Source: Micromonospora siamensis
Lineage (GTDB): Bacteria > Actinomycetota > Actinomycetes > Mycobacteriales > Micromonosporaceae
NCBI RefSeq assembly: GCF_900090305.1
Contig: NZ_LT607751.1
Location: 2,976,001 to 3,040,000 of the forward strand
DNA length: 64,000 nt
Direction: 5' to 3'
The notes under the pieces are model-generated. The model saw only the letters and a program-made list of their open reading frames with translations, made no database searches and was not told the DNA's origin. The position numbers and the translations under genes were made by a program. Positions 17,643 to 26,531 of this stretch are shown here, in pieces. The stretch's first letter is position 1. Each line of letters starts with the position of its first letter.

Positions 17643-18803
17643 GTGCGGATCGGCATCGTGTGCCCGTATTCCTTCGACGTCCCCGGCGGGGTGCAGAACC
17701 ACATCGTCGACCTGGCCGAGGCGCTGATCGGTCTGGGGCACGAGGTCAGCGTGCTGGCCCCGGCCGACGACGACGCCGCGCTGCCGCCGTACGTGGTGTC
17801 GGCGGGGCGGGCGCTGCCGCTGCCGTACAACGGGTCGGTGGCCCGGATCGCGTTCGGGCCGGTCTCCACCGCGCGGGTGCGGCGCTGGATCACCCGGGGC
17901 GAGTTCGACGTGCTACACGTGCACGAGCCGCTCACGCCGAGCCTGTCGATGTTGGCGGTGCTCTGCGCCCGGGGCCCGGTGGTGGCCACCTTCCACACCG
18001 CGATGACCCGTTCCCGGGTGCTGTCGGCCGCGCAGGGGCTGCTGCAGATCCTGCTGGAACGGATCACCGCCCGGATCGCGGTCAGCGCCCTGGCCCGCAA
18101 GGTGCAGGTCGAGCACATGGACGGCGGCGCGGTGGAGATCCCCAACGGGGTGACGGTCGCCAAGTTCGTCGACGCGCAGCCGCTGCCGGGCTGGCCGGGG
18201 GAGTGCGGGCCGGGCGTCGGCGGGACGCTGGGTTTCCTGGGCCGCTTCACCGAGACGCGTAAGGGTTTCCCGGTGCTGCGGGACGCGTTCGTGGCGCTGG
18301 CCGCCGAGCGGCCGGGGCTGCGGTTGCTGGTCGCCGGGCCCGGCGACCGGGACGACCTGTTCGAGCGGATCCCGGCCGGGCTGCACGACCGGGTCACCTT
18401 CCTCGGCCTGGTCTCCGAGGCCGACAAGGCCCGGATGCTGCGCAGCGTGCACCTGTACGTCGCGCCGAACATCGGTGGGGAGTCCTTCGGGATGATCCTG
18501 ACCGAGGCGCTCGCCGCCGGCACCACCGTGGTCGCCAGCGACCTGGACGCGTTCCGTCGGGTGCTCGACGGCGGTCGGGCCGGCCGGCTCTTCCCGACCG
18601 GTGACCCGCTGGGGCTGCGCGCCGCCCTGGCCGAGCTGCTCGACGACCCGGCGCAGCGGGCCGTGCTGACCGCCTGCGGCGACCAGGTGGTCACCCACTT
18701 CGACTGGCCGGTGGTGGCCCGCCGGGTGGTGGAGGTGTACGCCGCCGCGATCGAGGCCACCGACGGGCGGGTCATCGACCAGGAATGGGTGGGACTCGGC
18801 TGA
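17643..18803 (+). CDS. pimA: phosphatidylinositol alpha-mannosyltransferase
   Basis: This 386-residue GT4 glycosyltransferase has the N-terminal Rossmann domain beginning RIGIVCPYSFDVPGGVQNH, where the GGVQ loop contacts GDP-mannose. Lipid-side motifs are seen (HVHEP, FHTAMTRS). The C-terminal domain has FLGRFTETRKGF and the EX7E region ESFGMILTEALAAG, with the first Glu near residue 280. It transfers mannose from GDP-mannose to the inositol 2-position of phosphatidylinositol, the first step of PIM synthesis. The length equals the mycobacterial enzyme. The GTG is preceded by GAGAGG. Confidence 0.95.
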   Translation: MRIGIVCPYSFDVPGGVQNHIVDLAEALIGLGHEVSVLAPADDDAALPPYVVSAGRALPLPYNGSVARIAFGPVSTARVRRWITRGEFDVLHVHEPLTPSLSMLAVLCARGPVVATFHTAMTRSRVLSAAQGLLQILLERITARIAVSALARKVQVEHMDGGAVEIPNGVTVAKFVDAQPLPGWPGECGPGVGGTLGFLGRFTETRKGFPVLRDAFVALAAERPGLRLLVAGPGDRDDLFERIPAGLHDRVTFLGLVSEADKARMLRSVHLYVAPNIGGESFGMILTEALAAGTTVVASDLDAFRRVLDGGRAGRLFPTGDPLGLRAALAELLDDPAQRAVLTACGDQVVTHFDWPVVARRVVEVYAAAIEATDGRVIDQEWVGLG

Positions 18804-18894
18804 GTCCTGGGCCGGTTGGTACGGATGTGACGTTCGCGTGACGAGGGCCGCGTCCGTGCCGGGCGGGGAACCGGGCGGCACTACGATGCCGGGC

Positions 18895-19389
18895 ATGTGG
18901 TGGCTGGTGGGTGCGGGTCTGGTGCTCGGGCTGGTGGCGGCGTACCTGACCTGGACCGCCGGGCGGGTCGAACGGTTGCAGTCGCGGGCGGAGCTGGCGG
19001 CCCGGGCGTTGGACGCCCATCTGCTGCGCCGGGCGGCGGCCGCCGCGGTGCTGGCCGAGCGCCGGTACGGCGTCGAGCTGTACGCGGCGGCCCGGATCGC
19101 GCTGGACGCGGCCCCACAGGAGCGGGAGGCGGCCGAGAACGACCTGACCCGGCAGCTGCGCGCGGTGGACCTGGACCCGACCGACCCGGACTGCGAGGCG
19201 GTGGTGGCGGCGAGCCGCCGGTTGGCGCTGGCCCGGCAGGTGCACACCGACCTGGTGCGGGACGCCCGGACGGCGCGCAGTCGCCCGCTGGTGCGGTTGT
19301 TCCGGATGGGGCGGCGGCACACCTGGCCCCGCTACTTCGACATCGACGACCCGACCCTGGCCGTCCCCGCCGACGTCACCACCGGCTGA
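18895..19389 (+). CDS. LemA-like membrane protein downstream of pimA
   Basis: This 164-residue protein has an N-terminal membrane helix (residues 2-19) followed by a mostly helical Ala/Arg-rich domain with VERLQSRAELAARALDAHLLRRAAAAAVLAE, which resembles the start of LemA proteins though without the canonical QxxRRxDLIPNL. It ends in an Arg-rich basic patch and a conserved-looking WPRYFDIDDPTLA. Uncharacterised proteins of this type follow pimA in several actinomycetes. Starts at 18838 (GTG) or 18886 (ATG) are also open; 18895 is chosen because the helix begins there. The function is unknown. Confidence 0.65.
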   Translation: MWWLVGAGLVLGLVAAYLTWTAGRVERLQSRAELAARALDAHLLRRAAAAAVLAERRYGVELYAAARIALDAAPQEREAAENDLTRQLRAVDLDPTDPDCEAVVAASRRLALARQVHTDLVRDARTARSRPLVRLFRMGRRHTWPRYFDIDDPTLAVPADVTTG

Positions 19390-19867
19390 CCCGCGCCCGC
19401 CTGGCCCGCGCCCGGCACCTGCGCTCCGGCGGCCTCTGGTCGGCGGGCCCAGGTCGGGGTGGGCCCGGTCGGCGGCCCGCCGGTTCCGGTCGGCGCCGGT
19501 GACGGCATGTCGGCTCTACCCGCCGGGTTGGCTGCGGGTCGTGGCGTGTTGGCCGCCGGCGTCGGTGTGGCTGCGGGTTGCGGGTGAGGGCGTTGTCGGC
19601 CGGCGGCGCAACGAGAGGTGCTCGTGGCGATGTTCGTGCCCCACGGCTGCCTACGGCGCCCGCCCGGAGGAGCGCCGGCTGGTTCGGGCCTTCCGCACTC
19701 GGGTCGCGGCGCGGTGCGGGATTCCGGCGGGGGAGCGCCCCCGACCAGGGGTGATCGGGGCCACAGGGCAGGCCACCGGGGGTCTGATTGGCTGTCGGAC
19801 CAGCGTTGACGCCGTCGTAGCCTGACAGCGATCCACCCCCAGTGTCCGTCCCAAGGAGCGATGACCC
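19390..19867 (+). promoter_or_regulatory. 478-bp intergenic region upstream of pdxS
   Basis: No family-like protein was recognised in any frame. The region holds a G/T-biased stretch (19520-19600) with an imperfect repeat of TTGGCTGCGGGT and GTGGCTGCGGGT. A TAGCCT element near 19818-19823 is a candidate -10 for pdxS, whose ribosome-binding site AAGGAG (19854-19859) is clear. Confidence 0.4.
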
Positions 19868-20788
19868 GTGTCCGAATCCACCTCTCCGAACACCGGCGCC
19901 ACCAGCCCCGTCGTCGGCACCGCGCGGGTCAAGCGCGGCATGGCCGAGATGCTCAAGGGCGGTGTGATCATGGACGTGGTGACCCCCGAGCAGGCGAAGA
20001 TCGCCGAGGACGCCGGCGCCGTCGCGGTGATGGCGCTCGAGCGGGTGCCCGCCGACATCCGGGCCCAGGGCGGCGTCTCCCGGATGAGCGACCCGGACAT
20101 GATCGACGGCATCATCGAGGCGGTCTCCATCCCGGTGATGGCCAAGGCCCGCATCGGCCACTTCGTCGAGGCGCAGGTCCTCCAGTCCCTCGGCGTGGAC
20201 TACGTCGACGAGTCCGAGGTGCTCACCCCGGCCGACTACGCCAACCACATCGACAAGTGGCAGTTCACCGTCCCGTTCGTCTGCGGGGCGACCAACCTGG
20301 GTGAGGCGCTGCGCCGGATCACCGAGGGCGCGGCGATGATCCGTTCCAAGGGCGAGGCCGGCACCGGCGACGTCTCCAACGCCACCATGCACATGCGGAA
20401 GATCCGGCAGGAGATCGCCCGGCTCAGCTCCCTGCCGGCCGACGAGCTGTTCGTCGCCGCCAAGGAGCTCCAGGCGCCGTACGAGCTGGTCAAGGAGGTC
20501 GCCGAGACCGGCAAGCTGCCGGTGGTGCTGTTCACCGCGGGCGGCATCGCCACCCCGGCCGACGCCGCCATGATGATGCAGCTGGGCGCCGAGGGCGTCT
20601 TCGTCGGCTCGGGCATCTTCAAGTCCGGCAACCCCGCCCAGCGGGCCGCCGCGATCGTCAAGGCCACCACCTTCCACGACGACCCGGACGTGCTGGCGAA
20701 GGTCTCCCGGGGCCTGGGCGAGGCGATGGTCGGGATCAACGTCGACGAGATCCCCCAGCCGCACCGCCTGGCCGAGCGCGGCTGGTGA
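19868..20788 (+). CDS. pdxS: pyridoxal 5'-phosphate synthase, synthase subunit
   Basis: This 306-residue TIM-barrel subunit has the family start [24 protein letters not shown] (Asp of IMDV), the catalytic Lys in [10 protein letters not shown], the phosphate loop GEAGTGDV and a C-terminal [10 protein letters not shown] phosphate site. It condenses ribose 5-phosphate, glyceraldehyde 3-phosphate and PdxT-derived ammonia to pyridoxal 5'-phosphate in a 12+12 complex. The GTG at 19868 follows AAGGAG. Its stop overlaps the pdxT start by 4 bp, consistent with stoichiometric co-translation. Confidence 0.97.
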   Translation: MSESTSPNTGATSPVVGTARVKRGMAEMLKGGVIMDVVTPEQAKIAEDAGAVAVMALERVPADIRAQGGVSRMSDPDMIDGIIEAVSIPVMAKARIGHFVEAQVLQSLGVDYVDESEVLTPADYANHIDKWQFTVPFVCGATNLGEALRRITEGAAMIRSKGEAGTGDVSNATMHMRKIRQEIARLSSLPADELFVAAKELQAPYELVKEVAETGKLPVVLFTAGGIATPADAAMMMQLGAEGVFVGSGIFKSGNPAQRAAAIVKATTFHDDPDVLAKVSRGLGEAMVGINVDEIPQPHRLAERGW

Positions 20789-21396
20789 CGATGCGCGCGC
20801 CCACCGTCGGTGTGCTCGCCCTCCAAGGCGACGTACGGGAGCACGTGACCGCTCTCGCCGCGGCCGGCGCGGACGCCCGACCGGTGCGCCGCCCGGTCGA
20901 GCTGGACGCGGTCGACGGCCTGGTGATCCCGGGCGGGGAGTCCACCACGATCAGCAAGCTGGTCGACGTCTTCGAGCTGCGCGAGCCGATCGACAAGCGG
21001 ATCGCCGGCGGGATGCCGGTCTACGGCTCCTGCGCTGGCATGATCATGCTGGCCGGCGAGGTGCTCGACGGTCGGCCCGACCAGCGCGGCTTCGCCGGCA
21101 TCGAGATGACCGTACGGCGCAACGCCTTCGGCCGGCAGGTCGACTCGTTCGAGGCGCCGGTCGAGGTCACCGGCGTCGAGGGCGGGCCGTTCCACGCGGT
21201 CTTCATCCGGGCGCCGTGGGTCGAGCGGGTCGGCGACGGGGTGGAGGTGCTGGGCCGGGTCACCGACGGTCCGGCGACCGACCGGATCGTCGCGGTCCGG
21301 CAGGGCAACCTGCTGGCCACCTCGTTCCATCCGGAGCTGACCGGCGACCGGCGGCTGCACGCGTACTTCGTGGAGCTGGTTCGGGCCGCCGCCTGA
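20785..21396 (+). CDS. pdxT: pyridoxal 5'-phosphate synthase, glutaminase subunit
   Basis: This 203-residue class I glutamine amidotransferase has a catalytic Cys at residue 83 (YGSCAGMIM), His and Glu in SFHPEL (H182, E184), an oxyanion loop GGEST, and the start [13 protein letters not shown]. It releases ammonia from glutamine and channels it to PdxS. The GTG at 20785 overlaps the pdxS stop; an ATG two codons later is an alternative. An 18-bp hairpin follows. Confidence 0.96.
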   Translation: MTMRAPTVGVLALQGDVREHVTALAAAGADARPVRRPVELDAVDGLVIPGGESTTISKLVDVFELREPIDKRIAGGMPVYGSCAGMIMLAGEVLDGRPDQRGFAGIEMTVRRNAFGRQVDSFEAPVEVTGVEGGPFHAVFIRAPWVERVGDGVEVLGRVTDGPATDRIVAVRQGNLLATSFHPELTGDRRLHAYFVELVRAAA

Positions 21397-21417
21397 GCCG
21401 GCGGTTTCCACCGGTTT

Positions 21418-21458
21418 GCCGCACTGCGGCGGCCCGCTTCGGGCCGCCGCAGTGCGGC
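21418..21458 (+). terminator. strong hairpin after pdxT
   Basis: A perfect 18-bp inverted repeat (21418-21435 with 21441-21458) has a 5-nt loop and lies 21 bp after the pdxT stop. It has no U-run but is the most stable simple hairpin in this part of the window. It separates the pdxST operon from yebC. Confidence 0.75.
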
Positions 21459-21624
21459 GCGTGACATCCGCCCGGCCGGCGTCGGTAGGATTGCCGAGAT
21501 TCGGCAGGGCCATCTGCCCGCCACGGCTTCCACCAGAGCTGACCGGCACCTCCGCGTGCGCCGGCGGGAGCGGGGCGTGCGCGGTGCGGTCGATGCAGAC
21601 GGCGGGTAGCAACGGAGGTAACAG

Positions 21625-22377
21625 ATGTCCGGCCACTCAAAGTGGGCGACGACCAAGCACAAGAAGGCGGTCATCGACGCCAAGCGCGGCAAGATGTTCG
21701 CCAAGCTGATCAAGAACGTCGAGGTCGCGGCGCGGACCGGCGGCGGTGACCCGGCCGGCAACCCCACCCTCTTCGACGCCATCCAGAAGGCCAAGAAGAA
21801 CTCGGTCCCCAACGACAACATCGACCGCGCGGTCAAGCGCGGCTCCGGCCTGGAGGCCGGGGGCGCCGACTGGCAGACGATCATGTACGAGGGCTACGGC
21901 CCGAACGGCGTGGCGATGCTGATCGAGTGCCTCACCGACAACCGCAACCGGGCGGCCACCGAGGTGCGTACCGCGCTGACCCGCAACGGCGGTTCGTTGG
22001 CCGACGCCGGCTCGGTGTCGTACATGTTCTCCCGCAAGGGCGTGGTGATCGTCCCCAAGGCCGACACCACCGAGGACGACGTGATGATGGCGGTCCTCGA
22101 CGCCGGCGCCGAGGAGGTCAACGACCTCGGTGAGGCGTACGAGGTGGTCTCCGAGCCGACCGACCTGATCGCGGTCCGCACCGCCCTGCAGGACGCCGGC
22201 ATCGAGTACGAGTCGGCCGAGTCGTCGCTGATCCCGAGCGTGAACGTGCCCCTGGACGAGGAGGGCGCGCGCAAGGTGTTCAAGCTGATCGACGTCCTCG
22301 AGGACTGCGACGACGTGCAGAACGTCTACGCGAACTTCGACGTCCCGGACGAGGTCATGGCGGCGGTCGACGCCTGA
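21625..22377 (+). CDS. yebC: YebC/PmpR family protein
   Basis: This 250-residue protein has the invariant start [38 protein letters not shown], and the [12 protein letters not shown] core. YebC-family proteins have been described as transcriptional regulators and more recently as translation factors; in actinobacteria the gene usually sits directly next to ruvC. Here it is separated from ruvC by about 31 kb. The ATG follows ACGGAGGTAA, a strong ribosome-binding site. Confidence 0.95.
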   Translation: MSGHSKWATTKHKKAVIDAKRGKMFAKLIKNVEVAARTGGGDPAGNPTLFDAIQKAKKNSVPNDNIDRAVKRGSGLEAGGADWQTIMYEGYGPNGVAMLIECLTDNRNRAATEVRTALTRNGGSLADAGSVSYMFSRKGVVIVPKADTTEDDVMMAVLDAGAEEVNDLGEAYEVVSEPTDLIAVRTALQDAGIEYESAESSLIPSVNVPLDEEGARKVFKLIDVLEDCDDVQNVYANFDVPDEVMAAVDA

Positions 22378-22392
22378 TCCCGATCCGCCGCC

Positions 22393-22429
22393 ACGGGCGC
22401 CGGCACCCTCTCGGGGGTCCGGCGCCCGT
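22393..22429. terminator. bidirectional hairpin between yebC and the ABC permease gene
   Basis: An 11-bp perfect stem (ACGGGCGCCGG at 22393-22403, complement at 22419-22429) contains an inner ACCC/GGGT pairing. It lies between convergent genes and should act on both. Confidence 0.7.
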
Positions 22430-22441
22430 AGCGTGTCCGGC

Positions 22442-23503
22442 TCAGCCGATCCGCTCCCGCTGCCGCCAGGCCGCCCGCACCGAGGTGCGCCCGTTCGTCC
22501 GCAGCAGCGAGCCCTCGTAGACCCGCGCCCCGGCGGCGAGGAAGCCGGCGGCGGTGAGCAGCAGCAGCGCCAGCGCCACGAACGGCTCCCAGCCGGCCGC
22601 GTCCCCGGTGAACAGCCGGACCGGCATCGCCGTCGGCGAGGAGATCGGCAGGTACGACAGGATCCGCATCGCGGTGGCGTTGTCGTTGAGGAACACCACC
22701 GCGAAGAACGGGGCCATCACCGCGAGCTGCACCGGCGTGGCCGCCCCGGCGATGTCCTCCTGCCGGTTGACCAGCGCCCCGGCCGCCGCCCACATCGCCG
22801 CCAGCAGCAGGAAGCCGAGCAGGAAGAACGGCACGAACCAGCCCAGCGCAGGGGCGACCAGGGCGAGCAGGTCCCCACTGCCGGCCAGGCGCATCCCGGC
22901 CAGCGCGGTGAGCGCGATCAGGGCGACCTGTCCGAGCGCCAACGCTCCGGCGGCGAGGATCTTGCCGGCCAGCAACGCCCGGACCGGCACCGCCGCCACC
23001 AGGATCTCCACGATCCGGGTCTGCTTCTCCTCGGTGACGCTCTGCGCCACCTGGATGCCGAACGTCTGGGACATGATGAAGAAGACGAACGCGAACGCGA
23101 ACGGCACCAGGTAGGCGGTGACCGGGTCCACCGCGTCCGGGTCGAGCAGCCGCACCGTCGGGGCCGTGCTGAGCGCCCGCACCACGTCGTCCGGGGCGCG
23201 GTCGTCGCCGATCACGATGGGTCCGGCGACGACGGCCGCGTCGGCGTCGCCGGCGCGTACCGCCCGTTCCGCCGCGGCGTCGTCGGCGACCACGAGGACC
23301 TCCAGGCCGGCGGTCCGCAGCGGAGATGCCTGGGCGGCGGTGACCGCCACGGTCGACGGGCCGCCCCGCAGCAGCGCCGGCAGGACGGTGGAGGCGACGG
23401 CGATGAGCAGGAAGATCAGGGTGCCGTAGAGGAACGACTTGTCGCGGAGCTTGACCTTGATCTCGCGGGCGGCGACCAGTCGGGTGGCCTGGTAGGTGTT
23501 CAC
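22442..23503 (-). CDS. ABC-2 type transporter permease (NatB-like)
   Basis: This 353-residue membrane protein begins NTYQATRLVAAREIKVKLRDKSF, typical of NatB-like permeases. It has a first helix (LIFLLIAVASTVLPALL), an extracytoplasmic domain of about 130 residues, then five hydrophobic helices including FAFVFFIMSQTFG and the conserved EEKQTRIVEILVAAVPVRALLAGKILA. It is paired with the ATPase upstream through a 4-bp overlap. NatAB-type exporters handle ions, antimicrobials or lipids; the substrate is not evident. It is last of a four-gene kinase-regulator-ATPase-permease set. Confidence 0.88.
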   Translation of the reverse strand: MNTYQATRLVAAREIKVKLRDKSFLYGTLIFLLIAVASTVLPALLRGGPSTVAVTAAQASPLRTAGLEVLVVADDAAAERAVRAGDADAAVVAGPIVIGDDRAPDDVVRALSTAPTVRLLDPDAVDPVTAYLVPFAFAFVFFIMSQTFGIQVAQSVTEEKQTRIVEILVAAVPVRALLAGKILAAGALALGQVALIALTALAGMRLAGSGDLLALVAPALGWFVPFFLLGFLLLAAMWAAAGALVNRQEDIAGAATPVQLAVMAPFFAVVFLNDNATAMRILSYLPISSPTAMPVRLFTGDAAGWEPFVALALLLLTAAGFLAAGARVYEGSLLRTNGRTSVRAAWRQRERIG

Positions 23504-24393
23504 TGGTTGACCTCTCGGAAGATCTCGGCGAGCGACGGGGTGACCGGGTGGAAGGCCCGCACCGGTCCGCGGGCCAGCGCCGCGCGCAGCACCGACTGGT
23601 CGTCCGACGCCGGGTCGAGGTCGAACACGGCCCGTCGCCCGTCGAGGTCGACCAGGTTGACGCCCGCCTGGTCCCGTAGCCATCCGGCGTCGCCGTCGAC
23701 CACCAGCTCGAACCGGGGTGTCGTGTACGCGGCCCGCAGCTCGTCGCGGGGCCCGGCCGCCCGGATCGTGCCACCGGCGATGATCACGAGGTCGTCGCAG
23801 AGCCGTTCGACCACGTCGAGCTGGTGGCTGGAGAACAGCACGGGCGCGCCGGCGGCGGCGCGTTCCCGCAGCACGGCGACCACCGTGTCGACGGCCAGTG
23901 GGTCGAGCCCGGAGAAGGGCTCGTCGAGGATGAGCACCTCCGGGTCGTGCACCAGGGCGGCGGCGATCTGGGCCCGCTGCTGGTTGCCGAGGGACAGGGT
24001 CTCCAGCAGGTCGTCGCCGCGCTCACCCAGGTCGATCCGCTCCAGCAGCGCGTCGGTGCGGCGGCGCGCCGCCGCCGGGTCCAGGCCGTGCAGGCGGCCG
24101 AGGTGGACCACCTGCTCGCGGGTGGTCATCTTCGGGTAGAGGCCCCGTTCCTCCGGCATGTAGCCGAACCGCCGCCGCGCGTCGCGGGTGAGCTGTCGCC
24201 CCTGCCACGTCACCTGCCCCGCGTCGGGGGCGAGCACGCCGAGGACGATCCGCATGGTGGTGGTCTTGCCGGCGCCGTTGCCGCCGACGAACCCGGTCAG
24301 CCGGCCGGCGGTCACGTCGAAGGTGACGTCGGAGAGCACCTGACGGCCGTCGAAGCTTCGGTCGACGCCGTCCAGGTGGAGCACGCTGGTCAT
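23500..24393 (-). CDS. ABC transporter ATP-binding protein (NatA-like)
   Basis: This 297-residue ATPase has Walker A GGNGAGKTTT, a signature that reads LSLGNQQRAQIA in place of LSGGQ, Walker B VLILDEPFSGLDP and an H-loop SSHQLDVVE. A DUF4162-like C-terminal extension of about 80 residues follows. A TAGCGT element (24401-24406) ends 7 nt before the ATG, so the transporter pair probably has its own leaderless promoter, separate from the regulator 80 bp upstream. It energises the adjacent permease. Confidence 0.93.
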   Translation of the reverse strand: MTSVLHLDGVDRSFDGRQVLSDVTFDVTAGRLTGFVGGNGAGKTTTMRIVLGVLAPDAGQVTWQGRQLTRDARRRFGYMPEERGLYPKMTTREQVVHLGRLHGLDPAAARRRTDALLERIDLGERGDDLLETLSLGNQQRAQIAAALVHDPEVLILDEPFSGLDPLAVDTVVAVLRERAAAGAPVLFSSHQLDVVERLCDDLVIIAGGTIRAAGPRDELRAAYTTPRFELVVDGDAGWLRDQAGVNLVDLDGRRAVFDLDPASDDQSVLRAALARGPVRAFHPVTPSLAEIFREVNQ

Positions 24394-24473
24394 GCCGGCG
24401 ACGCTACGGCCACGAGGGCGGTACGTCGTCCCACCACGGGTTGATCACCAAGGTCCGCCGGGCGGTGGACCCG

Positions 24474-25166
24474 TCACCCGCCGGGCCGCACCAGACCGTG
24501 CTCGTACGCGAAGATCACCGCCTGGACGCGGTCACGCAGGCCCAGTTTCGCCAGCACCCGGCTCACGTGGGTCTTCACGGTCGCCTCGCCGACGTGCAGC
24601 ACGGCGGCGATCTCCGCGTTGCTGGACCCGCGCGCCACCAGCGCCAGCACCTCCCGCTCACGCGGTGTCAGCTCCGCAGTCGCGGCCTCGTTCCGGGGGC
24701 CGGTCGGCGCCGCGCCGGGGCGGGCGAAGGTGGAGATCACCCGCCGGGTGAGCGCCGGGGCGATCAGTCCGTCGCCGCGTGCCACCACCCGCACCGCCTC
24801 GATCAGGTCCTCCGGGGTGCCGTTCTTGAGCAGGAAGCCGCTGGCCCCGGCGCGCAACGCCGCGAAGAGGTAGTCGTCGCGGTCGAAGGTGGTGAGGATC
24901 AGCACCGCCGGGCCGTCGGGGTCCCCGGCGCCGGTGATCCGGCCGGTCGCGGCCAGCCCGTCGAGCACCGGCATCTCCACGTCCATCAACACCACGTCCG
25001 GGCGCAGCGCGGCCGCCATCGCCACGGCCCGCTCCCCGTCGGCGGCCTCGCCCACCACCTCGATGTCCTCCTCCACCTCGAGGATGACCCGGAAGCCGCT
25101 GCGGACCAGGTGCTGGTCGTCGACGAGCAGGACCCGGACCGGCCGGTCGGACACCAGGGCGTTCAC
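24474..25166 (-). CDS. response regulator, NarL/LuxR family
   Basis: This 230-residue regulator has a receiver domain with DD at residues 16-17 and phospho-acceptor D62 (VVLMDVEMPVLDG), a Thr in LTTFD, and a Lys in FLLKNGTPEDL. A LuxR helix-turn-helix follows (LTPREREVLALVARGSSNAEIAAVL ... VKTHVSRVLAKL). The GTG start overlaps the kinase stop by 4 bp. It probably controls the ABC-2 exporter downstream, as in LiaR-like and DesR-like systems; this is inferred from context. Confidence 0.93.
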   Translation of the reverse strand: MNALVSDRPVRVLLVDDQHLVRSGFRVILEVEEDIEVVGEAADGERAVAMAAALRPDVVLMDVEMPVLDGLAATGRITGAGDPDGPAVLILTTFDRDDYLFAALRAGASGFLLKNGTPEDLIEAVRVVARGDGLIAPALTRRVISTFARPGAAPTGPRNEAATAELTPREREVLALVARGSSNAEIAAVLHVGEATVKTHVSRVLAKLGLRDRVQAVIFAYEHGLVRPGG

Positions 25167-26440
25167 GCCGACCGTCCCGCCGTCTCGACGGGCAACGGGA
25201 TGCGGGCGCGGACCCGGAAGCCACCCCCGGAGCGGGGTCCGGCCTCCAGCGTCCCCCCGTGGGCGGCGGCCCGCTCACGCATGCCGATCAGCCCGAGGCC
25301 GTGGCCGTGCGGCACGCCACCGCGTCCGTCGTCGCTCACGTCCACCTCCAGCTCCCGCGCCAGGTAGCGGATCCGGACGTCCAGGCAGGTGGCGTTGGCG
25401 TGCTTGACGGAGTTGGTGACCGCCTCCTGCACCATTCGGTACGCCGCCTGCGACACCGATCGGGGCAGTGGGAGCGGATCGCCGAACACGCCGAGTTCGG
25501 CGTGGAGCCCGGTCTCCCGGGCCCGGTCCACCAGCGCACCCACCTGGTCGATGCCGGCGGTGTCCGCCGGTGCGTCGCCGGGCCCGACGTCCGGGTCGCG
25601 TAGCACGCCGAGCATCCGGCGCAACTCGTCGACGGAGGTCCGGGCCGTGTCCTCGATGGCGCTCAGCGCGGTCCGCGCCTTGTCCGGGTCCCGGTCGAGC
25701 ACCCGCCGGCAGGCGGCGGCCTGCACTCCCATGACCGACACGTGGTGGGCGACCACGTCGTGCAGTTCCCGGGCGATGCGTACCCGTTCGCTCATCACCG
25801 CGCGTTCCCGTGCCTCCTCCTGCGACCGGCGGAGCTGTTCGGCCTGCTCCCGCAGCTCGTGCCGGTGACGGGCGGCGACCCAGGCGGTCTGGCCGAAGTA
25901 GTAGGCGAAGGCGAAGAACAGCACGTTGAACAGCACGCCGTTGATCACGGCGGCGAGCACCGGCGGCACCGGTCCGGCCGCGTCGGTGAAGCTGCTCGAC
26001 GAGAGCTGGTCGGCGCGCAGCGCGAGCGACAACCCCAGCCAGCCGAACATCGCGGCGATGACGCCGATCCGGATGCGCCCGGCCAGCCGCCGGTCGGCGC
26101 CCCACGCGCCGAGGGTGTAGAGCGCGGCGAAGAGCGCCCCGGAGGGCAGTTGCGACAGTGGGATCGCCCGGGCCTGCCCGGCGACGAACGCGATCGACAC
26201 GAGCACGGTGACGGCGGCGGGCCAGCGTCGCCGGACCGCCAGCGGGGCGGTGGCCGCCACGGTCCACCAGAGCTGTTCGGCGAGGCTGGGCGGCGGGCCG
26301 AGCAGGAACGCCCCGGTGCTGCGGGCCAGGGTCAGCTCGAACAGGGCCAGCACGGTGACCGCCAGACCGATCCAGAGGTCGGCGCGGCGCTGCTCGACGC
26401 TGGGAGGGGGCCGTCGCCAGCCGGTGGGTGCGGTGCTCAC
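25163..26440 (-). CDS. sensor histidine kinase (HisKA_3, DesK/NarX class)
   Basis: This 425-residue kinase has about five or six N-terminal membrane helices with very short loops, so it probably senses the membrane itself. A coiled coil (HRHELREQAEQLRRSQEEARERA) leads into the HisKA_3 box ARELHDVVAHHVSVM. The ATPase domain has a EAVTNSVKHA N-box, DDGRGG and GLGLIGMRERA. It starts at GTG 26440 and is the first gene of the kinase-regulator unit. The many short loops and intramembrane design resemble cell-envelope-stress kinases; the signal is unknown. Confidence 0.92.
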   Translation of the reverse strand: MSTAPTGWRRPPPSVEQRRADLWIGLAVTVLALFELTLARSTGAFLLGPPPSLAEQLWWTVAATAPLAVRRRWPAAVTVLVSIAFVAGQARAIPLSQLPSGALFAALYTLGAWGADRRLAGRIRIGVIAAMFGWLGLSLALRADQLSSSSFTDAAGPVPPVLAAVINGVLFNVLFFAFAYYFGQTAWVAARHRHELREQAEQLRRSQEEARERAVMSERVRIARELHDVVAHHVSVMGVQAAACRRVLDRDPDKARTALSAIEDTARTSVDELRRMLGVLRDPDVGPGDAPADTAGIDQVGALVDRARETGLHAELGVFGDPLPLPRSVSQAAYRMVQEAVTNSVKHANATCLDVRIRYLARELEVDVSDDGRGGVPHGHGLGLIGMRERAAAHGGTLEAGPRSGGGFRVRARIPLPVETAGRSA

Positions 26441-26531
26441 CGTACGACCATGCCACCCGGACCTGTGCGCACCCGGCCGGGGTGGTTCCCGCCCTGCCCC
26501 GTGCCGGGACGGGGACCACCCCGACCGGTGG

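Noticed and set aside
19499..19825. Possible 108-residue protein upstream of pdxS
   Set aside because: The start is weak, there is no ribosome-binding site, composition is irregular and no motif is visible; kept as intergenic.
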